This document shows, piece after piece, positions 35,922-45,139 of a stretch of DNA of 64,000 bases (positions are counted from its first letter, which is position 1; each line of letters starts with the position of its first letter). The notes beneath the pieces are model-generated. The model was not told the origin of the DNA. It made no database searches and worked only from the letters and a program-made list of their open reading frames with translations. The position numbers were made by a program, and so were the translations under genes. Origin of the DNA: an uncultured Lachnospiraceae bacterium (GTDB taxonomy: Bacteria; Bacillota; Clostridia; Lachnospirales; Lachnospiraceae); contig CANPZE010000003.1 of NCBI GenBank assembly GCA_947589315.1, positions 41,235 through 105,234 of the forward strand, read 5' to 3'.

Positions 35922-36932
35922 TTATTCCCAGATCAGATCCGGATATTCAATACATCGTTCCCTTGCCAAAAGACCCTGTACCGCATCCAATACATTCGCA
36001 TTCTCAAAGAGTACCTTATTAACCTGCTCTACAATGGGCATATCCACCTGGTACTTCCTGGCCAGGGCCATAGCCGCCTTGGCTGAGTTCACGCCCTCGA
36101 CTACCTGGCCGATCTCCTTTAAGGCGGCCTGGGCGGTATATCCCTTCCCAATGAGATAACCGGCATTATGATTACGGCTGTGCTTACTGGTACAGGTAAC
36201 GATCAAATCCCCAATGCCAGAAAGGCCGCAGAAGGTCTCCGCCTTGCCTCCCATCGCTATTCCCAGCCGGGTAATCTCCGTGATCCCACGGGTGATCAGC
36301 GCCGCCTTCGTATTGTCTCCAAAGCCCATGCCGTCAATCACACCCGCTGCCAGGGCGATCACATTTTTAATAGAGCCCCCCAGCTCAATCCCGATAATAT
36401 CGGGGCTGATATAGACACGGAAACGCTCATTCATAAAGATTTCCTGGATCTGTTCCGCCGTCTCCCGGCTGTCTGCGCCTACTACTACTGTCGTAGGTAC
36501 TCCCACAGAAACCTCTTCTGCATGACTGGGCCCGGACAATACGGCTACATCTGCCTGGGGAAGCTCCTCGCAGATAATTTCCCGCAGTGTCTTCAACGTA
36601 TTGTCCTCAATCCCCTTGGCTACATTGACGATCTTCTGGCCCGGCTGGATCATTCCTTTAACGCTGGCCGCCGTGCTTCTCACATAGGGAGAGGCTACAG
36701 AGAATACGATCAGATCTGGTGAATCACAAGCCTCTGCTATATCTGAAGTGATAATAATGGAATCCGGCAGTTTTACACCTGGGAGGCGATGGATGTGTTC
36801 CCGGTGTTCCTGAAGCATCGCAATCTCCGATTGGACCTTGGACCACAGGACTACCTGATGTCCATTTTTTGCCAGCATAATCGCCAGGGCGGTACCCCAG
36901 CTTCCCGCTCCTAAAAAGCTAATCCTGCTCAT
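35922..36932 (-). CDS. gpsA: Glycerol-3-phosphate dehydrogenase (NAD(P)+)
   Basis: 336 residues. The N-terminal nucleotide-binding FLGAGSWGTALA, the conserved VLSGPSHAEEV, the catalytic lysine region GGSIKNVIALAAG, and CTSKHSRN are all present. It makes sn-glycerol-3-phosphate from dihydroxyacetone phosphate for phospholipids. The ATG at 36932 has GGAGG 6 nt upstream and overlaps the end of plsY by 14 nt, which links glycerol-3-phosphate supply to its first acylation. Confidence 0.95.
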   Translation of the reverse strand: MSRISFLGAGSWGTALAIMLAKNGHQVVLWSKVQSEIAMLQEHREHIHRLPGVKLPDSIIITSDIAEACDSPDLIVFSVASPYVRSTAASVKGMIQPGQKIVNVAKGIEDNTLKTLREIICEELPQADVAVLSGPSHAEEVSVGVPTTVVVGADSRETAEQIQEIFMNERFRVYISPDIIGIELGGSIKNVIALAAGVIDGMGFGDNTKAALITRGITEITRLGIAMGGKAETFCGLSGIGDLIVTCTSKHSRNHNAGYLIGKGYTAQAALKEIGQVVEGVNSAKAAMALARKYQVDMPIVEQVNKVLFENANVLDAVQGLLARERCIEYPDLIWE

Positions 36933-37560
36933 TCTTCTCCTCCTTTTTATCTCCCCAAAGCTTATTCTCATTGCCATGGATCAGCCGCACAATATTCTGC
37001 CGATGTTGGAAATAGGCAAAGGCGGTAAAGAGAAGACTGACCACCAGCATATGGATGAAAAGAGGGTCCTCCCGATAGAACCAGACGGTATTTACCGGGA
37101 TATACCATGCCACCAGCAGAGAACCGACCGACACATATCGGGTCAGTACTACTGCCAGGATAAAGATGGCGAGCCCGATAGGGATCATGATGGGATGGGC
37201 TGCTGACATAACCACAGCGGAGGTTACAGCAATCCCCTTGCCCCCTTTAAAGCCCAGATAAAAGGGGTAATTGTGTCCCAATACAACTCCCAGCCCGAAA
37301 TAGAGAGATAGGAGATACCAGTTGTCCGCAGTGCCGATAAACAGGCGGATGACCAGAATTGGCAAAATCGCTTTCAGCAGATCTCCGACAAAGGTGATCA
37401 GAGCCGGGAGCTTTCCCAAATTCCGGAGAACATTGGTAGTGCCTGCATTCCCGCTGCCCTTGGTGCGGATGTCCATATGATAAAACTTTCCCACAAAATA
37501 ACCGCAGGAGATACATCCAAAGAAGTATCCCACCAGCAGGCAGAGCAGATTCTGTATCAT
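36919..37560 (-). CDS. plsY: Glycerol-3-phosphate acyltransferase PlsY
   Basis: 213 residues, five to seven membrane spans. Signatures: GSGNAGTTNVLRN, LGHNYPFYLGFKGGKGIAV. It transfers acyl from acyl-phosphate to glycerol-3-phosphate at the membrane. It overlaps der by 4 nt (ATGA) and gpsA by 14 nt: der-plsY-gpsA is a conserved clostridial order. Confidence 0.95.
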   Translation of the reverse strand: MIQNLLCLLVGYFFGCISCGYFVGKFYHMDIRTKGSGNAGTTNVLRNLGKLPALITFVGDLLKAILPILVIRLFIGTADNWYLLSLYFGLGVVLGHNYPFYLGFKGGKGIAVTSAVVMSAAHPIMIPIGLAIFILAVVLTRYVSVGSLLVAWYIPVNTVWFYREDPLFIHMLVVSLLFTAFAYFQHRQNIVRLIHGNENKLWGDKKEEKNEQD

Positions 37561-38879
37561 TTTTTTTCACTCCTTTCCCTTACGATAAAGCGCAGAGGCG
37601 TTCCGGCAAAGCCAAAAGCCTCCCGTATTTTATTTTCCAGATACCGGGTATAGGAAAAATGCATCAGCTGCTTATCATTGACAAAAATGACAAAAGTAGG
37701 CGGCTTAACGCTTACCTGGGTCATATAATAAATCTTCAGCCTCCTTCCCTTATCTGAAGGCGGCTGCTGCAGGGCTACCGCCTCCGTCAGGATATCATTC
37801 AGCACGCCCGTGGCGATGCGCAGAGAATGATTCTGGATCACCACCTCCAGCGTCTCAAAAAGCCTGGTTATGCGCTGTCCCGTCTGCGCCGATATAAACA
37901 GGATCTGGGCGTAGGGCAGAAAAGAAAGGATATTTCGGATCTTGTTGGTATATTCCTTAACGGTGTTATTGTCCTTCTCTATGGCATCCCATTTATTCAC
38001 GGCGATGATCATGCCCCGCCCCCGGTCGTGGGCAATGCCGGCAATCTTAGCATCCTGTTCGGTCACGCCTTCGGTAGCATCGATCACCAGTACTGCCACA
38101 TCTGCCCGTTCCACGGCAGATACGGTGCGCAGGATGCTGTACCGCTCAATCTCTTCTTTAATCTTATTTTTCCGGCGCAGCCCTGCGGTATCAATGAACA
38201 CATACTTCTTTCCTTCCCAGACGATCTCTGTATCCACTGCATCCCGGGTAGTACCGGCAATGTCAGATACAATGACCCGGTTTTCTCCCAGAATCTTATT
38301 GATAATGGAGGATTTCCCCACGTTCGGTTTTCCTACGATAGCCACCCGGGGACGTTCATCCTCTTCCTCCTCCAGGCCTTCAGAGAACAGGGCAACCACC
38401 TCGTCCAGCATATCTCCCAGTCCCAGCTTACTCAGTGAAGAGACCGGGTGGGGATCCCCGATCCCAAGATTATAAAATTCATACGTATCCGGCAGCTGTT
38501 TCTCAAAGTTGTCAATCTTATTGACTACCAAAACCACCTTTTTCTGGGAACGGCGCAGCATATCCGCCACTTGGTAGTCAGCATCTACCAGGCCGGTCCT
38601 GCCGTCTACCAGGAAAAGCACTACATCTGCCATTTCAATGGCCATTTCTGCCTGTTCCCGTATATGGCGCAGCATCAGGTCATCCGTCTCGGGCTCGATC
38701 CCGCCGGTATCCATCAATGTAAAGGTGTAATTGAGCCAGGTTACATCGGCATAGATCCGGTCTCTGGTCACTCCCGGCGTATCCTTTACAATGGAGATCC
38801 TCTCCCCCACCATCATATTAAAAAGAGTAGACTTACCCACGTTAGGCCTTCCCACAATGGCTACTATCGGTCTGCTCAT
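37557..38879 (-). CDS. der: GTPase Der (EngA), ribosome assembly
   Basis: 440 residues with two consecutive G domains (GRPNVGKST near residue 9; GKPNVGKSS near 183) and a C-terminal KH-like domain (PPTFVIFVNDKQLMHFSYTRY). It acts in 50S subunit maturation. GGGAGG is 5 nt before the ATG, which lies 38 nt inside the end of the DUF512 gene, an unusually long overlap. Confidence 0.96.
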   Translation of the reverse strand: MSRPIVAIVGRPNVGKSTLFNMMVGERISIVKDTPGVTRDRIYADVTWLNYTFTLMDTGGIEPETDDLMLRHIREQAEMAIEMADVVLFLVDGRTGLVDADYQVADMLRRSQKKVVLVVNKIDNFEKQLPDTYEFYNLGIGDPHPVSSLSKLGLGDMLDEVVALFSEGLEEEEDERPRVAIVGKPNVGKSSIINKILGENRVIVSDIAGTTRDAVDTEIVWEGKKYVFIDTAGLRRKNKIKEEIERYSILRTVSAVERADVAVLVIDATEGVTEQDAKIAGIAHDRGRGMIIAVNKWDAIEKDNNTVKEYTNKIRNILSFLPYAQILFISAQTGQRITRLFETLEVVIQNHSLRIATGVLNDILTEAVALQQPPSDKGRRLKIYYMTQVSVKPPTFVIFVNDKQLMHFSYTRYLENKIREAFGFAGTPLRFIVRERSEKK

Positions 38880-40203
38880 AAGTACCTCCCTTCAGAATCC
38901 CCTCCAGCAGGGACTTCCCATCTGATTTTACAATACACACCGGTATTTGTAAAGCTTCCCCTATCTGGGATACTGTGATATCATCCAGCAACACTTCCTC
39001 GCCGCTCCGCAGCATGTTAGAGGGCAGCAACAGGCATTTCCCCAAATCCCGCCCCTTCAGCTGGGCAATAATATCCTGTCCCGTCACCAGACCGGCTACA
39101 GTAATATCTTCCCCAAAGAAATCATTGCGGATGGAAAAGACCTGCAAAGTGATCTGGGGAAACCATTCCCCCAGCTGTTGGCTGCATTGCTTCAAGATCG
39201 GTCCAAAAAGTTTCCCAGTCACAAGGGAGAGCCGGACTGGCTTATGCCCTTCCCCTTGCCTCTTCTCATACCCTTCCAATGCCTCCTGCCACTCATCCAG
39301 GAAAGAGCGTACCATTCCCACCCCGTTCTCGATCTGTCCGTAGCCCTCATAGGATTCTGCAGGCGGCAGCTCCTGCCCCGCCATCAGATACCATTCGTCA
39401 CTGGCATGGACAAACCGGGAGCCTAACTTCTCAAGCAACCGTTCCTGCCAACGGGTGATCTGCCCAAGCACGTCCCTCACATCCTGGGAATCAAATTTCT
39501 CCACCTGTACCAGGCCCTGTCTGTAACGGGTCATCCCTATGGGGACTACAGACAGGCTCTGCATACTGGGATATAATTCAGACAGATCCCGGATACTCCG
39601 GTCCAACTCTTCCTTATCATTCCAGTCCTTGCACAGCACGATCTGGCTATTCATTTCAATCCCGGCCCTTGCCAGCTCATACATCTTGTCCAGCGCCTGC
39701 CCGGCAAACCGGTTGTGGAGCATTTTGCAGCGCAGCTCCGGATTGGTCGTATGTACAGAGACATTGATAGGGGCCAGATGAAATTTCTTAATCCGTTCAA
39801 TATCCGCCTGATCCATATTGGTCAGGGTTACATAATTTCCCTGCAGAAACGAGAGCCTGGCGTCATCGTCTTTAAAATACAAGGTCTCGCGCATTCCCGG
39901 CGGCATCTGGTCAATAAAGCAGAAAATGCATTTATTCCGGCAGGAGCGGTATTCATCCAACAGAGCCTGTTCAAAAACAATCCCCAGATCCTCTGTAAAG
40001 TCCTTTTCAATCTCCAGCTCCCATTGCTCCCCATCCGGTTTCTGAATCAATACGGTGACATACTCTTCATTAACGAGATAATGGTAATCAAAGACATCCA
40101 AAAGCTCCTGCCCATTGACAGATAAAAGGAGATCGCCTGGGGCAATCTCCATTTCTTCTGCAATGCTTCCAGGAAGGATTTCTGCTATTCTGTGACCTTT
40201 CAT
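38842..40203 (-). CDS. DUF512 / radical SAM-like protein with PDZ domain (TIGR03279)
   Basis: 453 residues: N-terminal PDZ-like domain (IAEILPGSIAEEMEIAPGD), a radical-SAM-like core with CRNKCIFCFIDQMPPGMR (CxxxCxxC) and a C-terminal DUF512 domain. The family sits next to der in many Firmicutes and its function is not established. The C-terminus overlaps der by 38 nt. Confidence 0.88.
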   Translation of the reverse strand: MKGHRIAEILPGSIAEEMEIAPGDLLLSVNGQELLDVFDYHYLVNEEYVTVLIQKPDGEQWELEIEKDFTEDLGIVFEQALLDEYRSCRNKCIFCFIDQMPPGMRETLYFKDDDARLSFLQGNYVTLTNMDQADIERIKKFHLAPINVSVHTTNPELRCKMLHNRFAGQALDKMYELARAGIEMNSQIVLCKDWNDKEELDRSIRDLSELYPSMQSLSVVPIGMTRYRQGLVQVEKFDSQDVRDVLGQITRWQERLLEKLGSRFVHASDEWYLMAGQELPPAESYEGYGQIENGVGMVRSFLDEWQEALEGYEKRQGEGHKPVRLSLVTGKLFGPILKQCSQQLGEWFPQITLQVFSIRNDFFGEDITVAGLVTGQDIIAQLKGRDLGKCLLLPSNMLRSGEEVLLDDITVSQIGEALQIPVCIVKSDGKSLLEGILKGGTYEQTDSSHCGKA

Positions 40204-40223
40204 CTTCCTGACCCTTTCCTGAT

Positions 40224-41324
40224 TTAGGACTCCTTTACATTTCCTGCCAGATATTTCTTGACTTTGCGGAACAAAAGATCATCTTCAATAATGTTTCTTG
40301 CCTTTGTACCGAAATAATCCTGGAAATGTTCATTCAATTCTTCTTCATCCTTGCACTGATACATGTCCAGATAGCTTTTCAGCTCTTCCTCATACTCTTC
40401 CTGGCTGACGCCCAGCTTTTCCTTCTCCGCTATCGCCCCATACACCAGCTGCTTTCCTACATCAGTCTGCGCCGTGCTGACCAAATTCGAGCGGAAATCC
40501 TCTGAAGTAGTATTCTGTGACGCCAGATAGTCCGACAGGGTATAATTATTCTGCTGAAGATAATACGTGATCGACTGATTCAGCTGGTCGTACATATCGT
40601 CTACCCTGTCCTGGGGATATTCATTTACCTTAGAAGCATTGTAAACTAATTCCCAGGCCATATCCTCTACGGCAGTATCCCGTATATACTGACGGTACTC
40701 TTTTGCCGTCTTATAATCTGTCAGATTCTTTTTTACAAATTGGTCTGTCAGCTTGGGAAGGACCGTCTCCCCGTGAATATAATTTACGGTCACCGTAAAG
40801 ACAGCCTTTTTCCCTGCCAGATCCGCATTGTTCGTGTAAGGATCCGGGAAGGTCACCTTTACATCCAAGGTCTGTCCTGGCGTGGCGCCGATCAGGCCGT
40901 CCTCAAATCCGTCAATAAAGGTACCGGAACCAATCTCCAAATCATATCCGTCCGGATAGTCCTTTTTGGTACAGGAACCGCCTTCAAACTCCTTGCCGCC
41001 TACCCGGCCCACATAATAGATATTGACCGTATCTCCCTTTTTCACTTTTCCAGTCTTCTTCTGCTGTGGTTTCCCATAATTCTCCAGTACAGTATTAATA
41101 TTCTCTTCCGTCTTTTCCTCAATCTCCTTTTTAGAAAGGGAAATACTGGTATAGTCTCCTAATGTCACATAATCTCCATTGCGCTGCAGCTCACTGTCCC
41201 CACTTGCAGAAGAAGTGTCTGACTGCTCCCTGCCGCAACCGCCCAGAACAGCCGCCATGGCCATGCAGACCATCACCGTCAAAACGGTCTTTCTCATTTT
41301 ATAAATACTAATACATAGATCCAA
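40224..41324 (-). CDS. Exported FKBP-type peptidyl-prolyl isomerase lipoprotein, trigger-factor-like
   Basis: 366 residues. A signal peptide ends in the lipobox VLGGC; after a Ser-rich linker there is a small N-terminal segment, an FKBP domain (KKGDTVNIYYVGRVGGKEFE, GSGTFIDGFEDGLIG), and a helical C-terminal domain resembling trigger factor. It probably folds exported proteins outside the membrane. A TTG at 41324 has GAGAGG 9 nt upstream; the ATG at 41297, also before the signal peptide, has no site, so the TTG is slightly favoured but open to question. It is not the ribosome-bound Tig, which lacks a signal. Confidence 0.85.
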   Translation of the reverse strand: MDLCISIYKMRKTVLTVMVCMAMAAVLGGCGREQSDTSSASGDSELQRNGDYVTLGDYTSISLSKKEIEEKTEENINTVLENYGKPQQKKTGKVKKGDTVNIYYVGRVGGKEFEGGSCTKKDYPDGYDLEIGSGTFIDGFEDGLIGATPGQTLDVKVTFPDPYTNNADLAGKKAVFTVTVNYIHGETVLPKLTDQFVKKNLTDYKTAKEYRQYIRDTAVEDMAWELVYNASKVNEYPQDRVDDMYDQLNQSITYYLQQNNYTLSDYLASQNTTSEDFRSNLVSTAQTDVGKQLVYGAIAEKEKLGVSQEEYEEELKSYLDMYQCKDEEELNEHFQDYFGTKARNIIEDDLLFRKVKKYLAGNVKES

Positions 41325-41419
41325 AATAATAATCCTCTCTCTTTCTATAAAATGTATACTGTTTATTTATAACACAAACCTGGCAAAAATACAACCAAGA
41401 GCCAGAAGCTTCCACAGAA

Positions 41420-41448
41420 TTGACACGCTCCCAAAACCGTGCTATCGT
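41420..41448 (+). promoter_or_regulatory. Candidate promoter of prs
   Basis: A perfect TTGACA (41420-41425) is 17 bp from TATCGT (41443-41448) and 22 bp from a perfect TATAAT (41448-41453). Which -10 is used is unclear; the good -10 has too wide a spacing. Confidence 0.5.
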
Positions 41449-41498
41449 ATAATATGCTGTGTAACGCACATGACTAACGCATTGGGAGGGAAATACCT

Positions 41499-42674
41499 AT
41501 GTCCAGTAACCCATTTCAGGATTCCATGCCTGTAGCTCCCCTGAAGATTATCGCTATGGAGAATTGCAGCCAGATCGGCCGCCAGATCAATCAATTGATC
41601 GTAGAACGCAGGACCAGGGCCTTATCCGAAGAGAACCACCCTACATGGAAGACCCATGGCTATGAAAATGAAAATTATCTGGTTTCTTTTGACTGTCCCA
41701 GATTTGGTACCGGAGAGGGCAAGGCTCTGATCCACGAATCAATCCGGGGAAGCGATCTGTTTATCATCGCAGACACGGTCAATTACCAGCAGGCCTATTC
41801 CATCCAGGGACAGAATACGCTTATGTCCCCCGATGACCATTTTATGGATCTGAAACGTATTATCATGGCATGCAGCGGACAGCCCCACCGTATTACAGTG
41901 ATCATGCCCTATTTGTATGAAGGCCGCCAGAATATCCGCCTGACCAATGAATCCCTGGACTGTGCCCAGGCCCTGCAGGAATTAGTGCAAATGGGGGTGG
42001 AGACGATCATTACCTTTGATGCCCACGACAGCCGTGTGCAGAATGCCATTCCTATCAGCGGTTTTGATAACTTTTATACCTCCTATCAGTTTATCCGGGA
42101 GATCACGGAGACTATCCCGGACATCCATCTGGACAACGGCCATCTGATGATCATCAGCCCGGATGAAGGCGGAATGGCGCGCGCTGTATTCTACGCCACA
42201 CAACTTGGGGTGGATATGGGCATGTTCTACCGGAGAAGGGATTATACCCGAAAGGTACAGGAAGAGAATCCTATCGTATCTATTGAGTTTCTGGGCAACC
42301 AGATCGCAGGGCGGGATGTGATTCTGCTGGATGATATGATCGCTTCGGGAAATACCGTCCTCGAGGTCTGCGCCGAGCTTCGGAAACGAGGGGCGGGGCG
42401 CATCATCATCTGCGCTACCTTTGGCCTATTCTCCAATGGACTGGAGGGATTTGACAAAGCATATCACCAGGGACTTTTTGATTATATCTATACTACTAAT
42501 TTATCCTATTGTCCCGAAGAACTGACAGACAAGCCCTATTACCGTAATGTAGATCTGAGCCGCTATATCGCCCTGATCATTGACACCCTGAACCACGATA
42601 CCTCCGTCAATGATATCCTGGATGCTACGGAACGGATCCAGGAACTGCTGAAACAGCGCCAGGAATTACGCTAA
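41499..42674 (+). CDS. prs: Ribose-phosphate pyrophosphokinase, long form
   Basis: 391 residues, longer than the classic 315-residue enzyme, as in a Lachnospiraceae/clostridial variant. The PRPP-binding loop is VILLDDMIASGNTV; the ATP side has VIMPYLYEGRQNIR and TFDAHDSRVQNAIP. It makes PRPP for nucleotides, His and Trp. GGAGGG lies 8 nt before the ATG. Its stop is only 2 nt from that of the convergent pgeF, with no terminator hairpin seen. Confidence 0.92.
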   Translation: MSSNPFQDSMPVAPLKIIAMENCSQIGRQINQLIVERRTRALSEENHPTWKTHGYENENYLVSFDCPRFGTGEGKALIHESIRGSDLFIIADTVNYQQAYSIQGQNTLMSPDDHFMDLKRIIMACSGQPHRITVIMPYLYEGRQNIRLTNESLDCAQALQELVQMGVETIITFDAHDSRVQNAIPISGFDNFYTSYQFIREITETIPDIHLDNGHLMIISPDEGGMARAVFYATQLGVDMGMFYRRRDYTRKVQEENPIVSIEFLGNQIAGRDVILLDDMIASGNTVLEVCAELRKRGAGRIIICATFGLFSNGLEGFDKAYHQGLFDYIYTTNLSYCPEELTDKPYYRNVDLSRYIALIIDTLNHDTSVNDILDATERIQELLKQRQELR

Positions 42675-42676
42675 GG

Positions 42677-43582
42677 CTATCGGATCGAAAGAAAACCATT
42701 TAGATTTCCCCGTTTCCCATCCGTTGCCCGATGGGAATATAGCAGATGTTGATTACAACAGGTACAGACGCCTGACAGATGAATATTTTCCGGCAGGAGC
42801 CCGGCTTCTCTCAACAGATACCAGTTGGCCGCCCACAGGTCCAGCTGGTATTTTTGCTCTCCCTCCCGGCCGGCCCTTCCCTTCTCTATAATATCTTTCC
42901 AGGCCTCCCTGGGAAAATTCTTCCGGAATTCCTCTGCCACATCTTCACTCACCTCGTAACAGTCCTGGCAGATCGAAGGGCCGATGACTGCTATGATATC
43001 CCTGGCCTTGCTTCCCATTTCTTCCATTTTTTCCACGGTAACCTGTCCGATCTTCCTCACAGTCCCCTTCCAGCCGGAATGAGAAGAGGCGACAATATGT
43101 TTCTGTGGGTCTGCCAGAAAAAGGGGAACACAATCGGCATAGGAGGTAGCCAGTACCAAGCCCGGCCGGTCTGTCACCAGGCCATCTACCCCCTTCAGCT
43201 TCTTTTCTATGTCCTCCCCGGCGCACATTCCCTCATTCGCATAGACTACCTGAACGCCATGCACCTGATCAGACAGAACCAATTTCCGGTAATCCACTCC
43301 CAGGGTATTACAGATCCGTTTATAATTCTCACAGACGTTCTCTCTGGCTTCCCCACGGTCCCAGCCCAGGTTCATGCTGGAAAGATACCCTGTGCTCACG
43401 CCGCCCAGCCGGGTAGAAAAAGCCAGGCTGAGCCAGTCCAGCTCCTCCATCGAATGGAACCGCAAAAGAGGCGCCTGACCGGGATGTTCTTCCAGATATG
43501 TCTCCTCCTCCTGATACCATCGGGCGTAGGCTTTTCCCTTTTCCTTCAGCTCTTTCCCGGACTTAACCAGCATTTTTTCCAT
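42677..43582 (-). CDS. pgeF: Peptidoglycan editing factor / multicopper-oxidase-like (YfiH, DUF152)
   Basis: 301 residues. The opening GGVSTGYLSSMNLGW, DQVHGVQVVYA, TSYADCVPLFLADP, HSGWKGTVRKIGQ and GPSICQDCYEVS contain the Cys/His zinc site of the YfiH family, known for purine nucleoside phosphorylase/deaminase activity and for removing wrong residues from peptidoglycan precursors. AAGGAG lies 6 nt before the ATG at 43582; the longer frame to 43627 would overlap yraN. Confidence 0.9.
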   Translation of the reverse strand: MEKMLVKSGKELKEKGKAYARWYQEEETYLEEHPGQAPLLRFHSMEELDWLSLAFSTRLGGVSTGYLSSMNLGWDRGEARENVCENYKRICNTLGVDYRKLVLSDQVHGVQVVYANEGMCAGEDIEKKLKGVDGLVTDRPGLVLATSYADCVPLFLADPQKHIVASSHSGWKGTVRKIGQVTVEKMEEMGSKARDIIAVIGPSICQDCYEVSEDVAEEFRKNFPREAWKDIIEKGRAGREGEQKYQLDLWAANWYLLREAGLLPENIHLSGVCTCCNQHLLYSHRATDGKRGNLNGFLSIR

Positions 43583-43595
43583 CCTGCGCTCCTTC

Positions 43596-43970
43596 CTACC
43601 AAAGACGCCCCTCTGCATCAAAGGCATCCCTATAATGTCTTAATTCTTCCCCACAGATTGCCACCACATCGAAGCGGCAAGGCGTCTCCACGGGATATTC
43701 CTTACAATACAGATAATATCTGGCTGCTTTCAGAAGCCTTGCCCGCTTTCTCCCCGTCACTCCCTCTTCCGGTTCCCCTGCCCTGGCATTCTTCCGGTAT
43801 TTTACCTCAACAAACGCAAGGATATCCTGATCTCTTGCCACAATATCCAATTCTCCCTGACGGCAGGTAAAATTCCGGTCCAGGATCTCATATCCTTTCT
43901 CCTTCAAATAAAGGATGGCCTTTTCCTCAAAAGCCATCCCGACTGCCCTGCTGTTCTTTTCCTGTTTCAT
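43596..43970 (-). CDS. YraN family nuclease-like protein (UPF0102)
   Basis: 124 residues. RQGELDIVARD and LAFVEVKYRK match the GELD...VEVK core of the restriction-endonuclease-like fold. It is followed by pgeF and preceded by the FlhB-C-like gene with a gap of 4 nt. Its role is unknown; homologues are linked to DNA or recombination functions. Confidence 0.88.
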   Translation of the reverse strand: MKQEKNSRAVGMAFEEKAILYLKEKGYEILDRNFTCRQGELDIVARDQDILAFVEVKYRKNARAGEPEEGVTGRKRARLLKAARYYLYCKEYPVETPCRFDVVAICGEELRHYRDAFDAEGRLW

Positions 43971-43974
43971 CGAT

Positions 43975-44319
43975 TCAGGAGTTCCTCCTCTTATCCATTA
44001 CCTTGCCCTTGATATGGTCCATGGAATCCACAAAGACCAGGACCTCAGCCACTACCTGATATAACTCTGGCGGAATGTAGGCTCCAATCTCCACATCTTC
44101 CAGGCTGCGGGCCAGACGGGCATCCTGATGTACCGGTATTTCCTCTTGCTGCGCCACATCCAGGATTTTCTCCGCCAGATAGCCTTTCCCGGAAGCGATC
44201 ACCTTAGGCGCCACATCCTCCGGTTCATATTCTAACGCCACCGCCGTTTTCTCCCGCCGGTCAAGAGACCTCTTCCCATTGGGAGAATGAAAATATTTAA
44301 AATCTTTATCATCAGCCAT
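43975..44319 (-). CDS. FlhB/YscU-type export switch C-domain orphan (EscU/YscU/HrcU family)
   Basis: 114 residues. KTAVALEYEPEDVAPKVIASGKGYLAEKILDVA with IPVHQDARLARSLEDVEIGAYIP matches the cytoplasmic C-terminal domain of FlhB-type export switches, but no membrane part is present and the NPTH autocleavage site is missing (EPED stands near). Such orphans (YlqH type) sit by rnhB and rbgA in Firmicutes without a flagellum. Function unknown. It lies 7 nt from rnhB. Confidence 0.85.
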   Translation of the reverse strand: MADDKDFKYFHSPNGKRSLDRREKTAVALEYEPEDVAPKVIASGKGYLAEKILDVAQQEEIPVHQDARLARSLEDVEIGAYIPPELYQVVAEVLVFVDSMDHIKGKVMDKRRNS

Positions 44320-44326
44320 AGCTATA

Positions 44327-45106
44327 TCACTCCTTTACAAAGTGTGTAATAAAAGTTTTGCGATGGATCGGACAGGGACCATATTTTTTTAATGCTGCAA
44401 TATGAGCCGCTGTGCCGTATCCGCTATGATTTGCAAAACCATATTCCGGATATTCCATATCATATTCCAGCATAATCTGGTCTCTGGTCACCTTTGCCAG
44501 GATGCTGGCAGCGGCAATAGATACACTTTTCGCATCTCCTTTGACGATTCCCACCTGTTTGATATTCAAACTGGGAACCGTGATCGCATCCACCAGGAGC
44601 ATATCAGGAGCAACATCCAGTTTTTCTACAGCCAGCCTCATGGCTTCATAGGTAGCCTGAAGGATATTGATCTCATCGATCCGCTCCGGCGGCACCATTC
44701 CCACTCCGTATGCCACTGCTTTTTCTATAATTTCCTCATACAGCATCTGACGGCGTCCCGGGGACAGCTTTTTGGAATCATTCAGATGCAGGATCTGGCA
44801 GTCTGGAGGAAGAATGACAGCTCCCGCCGCTACCGGTCCCGCCAAAGGGCCTCTTCCTGCTTCATCAATGCCACAGATGCAGCTATAATTCATGGCCTGA
44901 TATTTCTTCTCAAATTCTTTCATTTTCTCCAGGCGGAGCAGCTCCTTGCGTTCCTTTTCCTCCATCCGTCTGTATTGGGCAATCAAGCTCTGCACCCCGG
45001 CCCGTTCATCGGCCTGATACAACTGCAGAAGTTCTTCCCTGGCGTTTCCCTGAGTCCGTGCCAATTGTTGCTTGATCTGTGTAATTGACTTTTTGTTTTT
45101 TTCCAT
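44327..45106 (-). CDS. rnhB: Ribonuclease HII
   Basis: 259 residues. The catalytic core starts CGIDEAGRGPLAGPV (Asp, Glu), with LLVDAITVP, GDAKSVSIAAASILAKVTRD and NHSGYGTAAH. It removes RNA (including single ribonucleotides) from DNA. GGGAG lies about 4 nt before the ATG at 45106, which is 33 nt beyond the stop of the repeat-rich lepB. Confidence 0.95.
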   Translation of the reverse strand: MEKNKKSITQIKQQLARTQGNAREELLQLYQADERAGVQSLIAQYRRMEEKERKELLRLEKMKEFEKKYQAMNYSCICGIDEAGRGPLAGPVAAGAVILPPDCQILHLNDSKKLSPGRRQMLYEEIIEKAVAYGVGMVPPERIDEINILQATYEAMRLAVEKLDVAPDMLLVDAITVPSLNIKQVGIVKGDAKSVSIAAASILAKVTRDQIMLEYDMEYPEYGFANHSGYGTAAHIAALKKYGPCPIHRKTFITHFVKE

Positions 45107-45139
45107 AATACTCCCATCCCGCATCACCAGATGCCCTAT

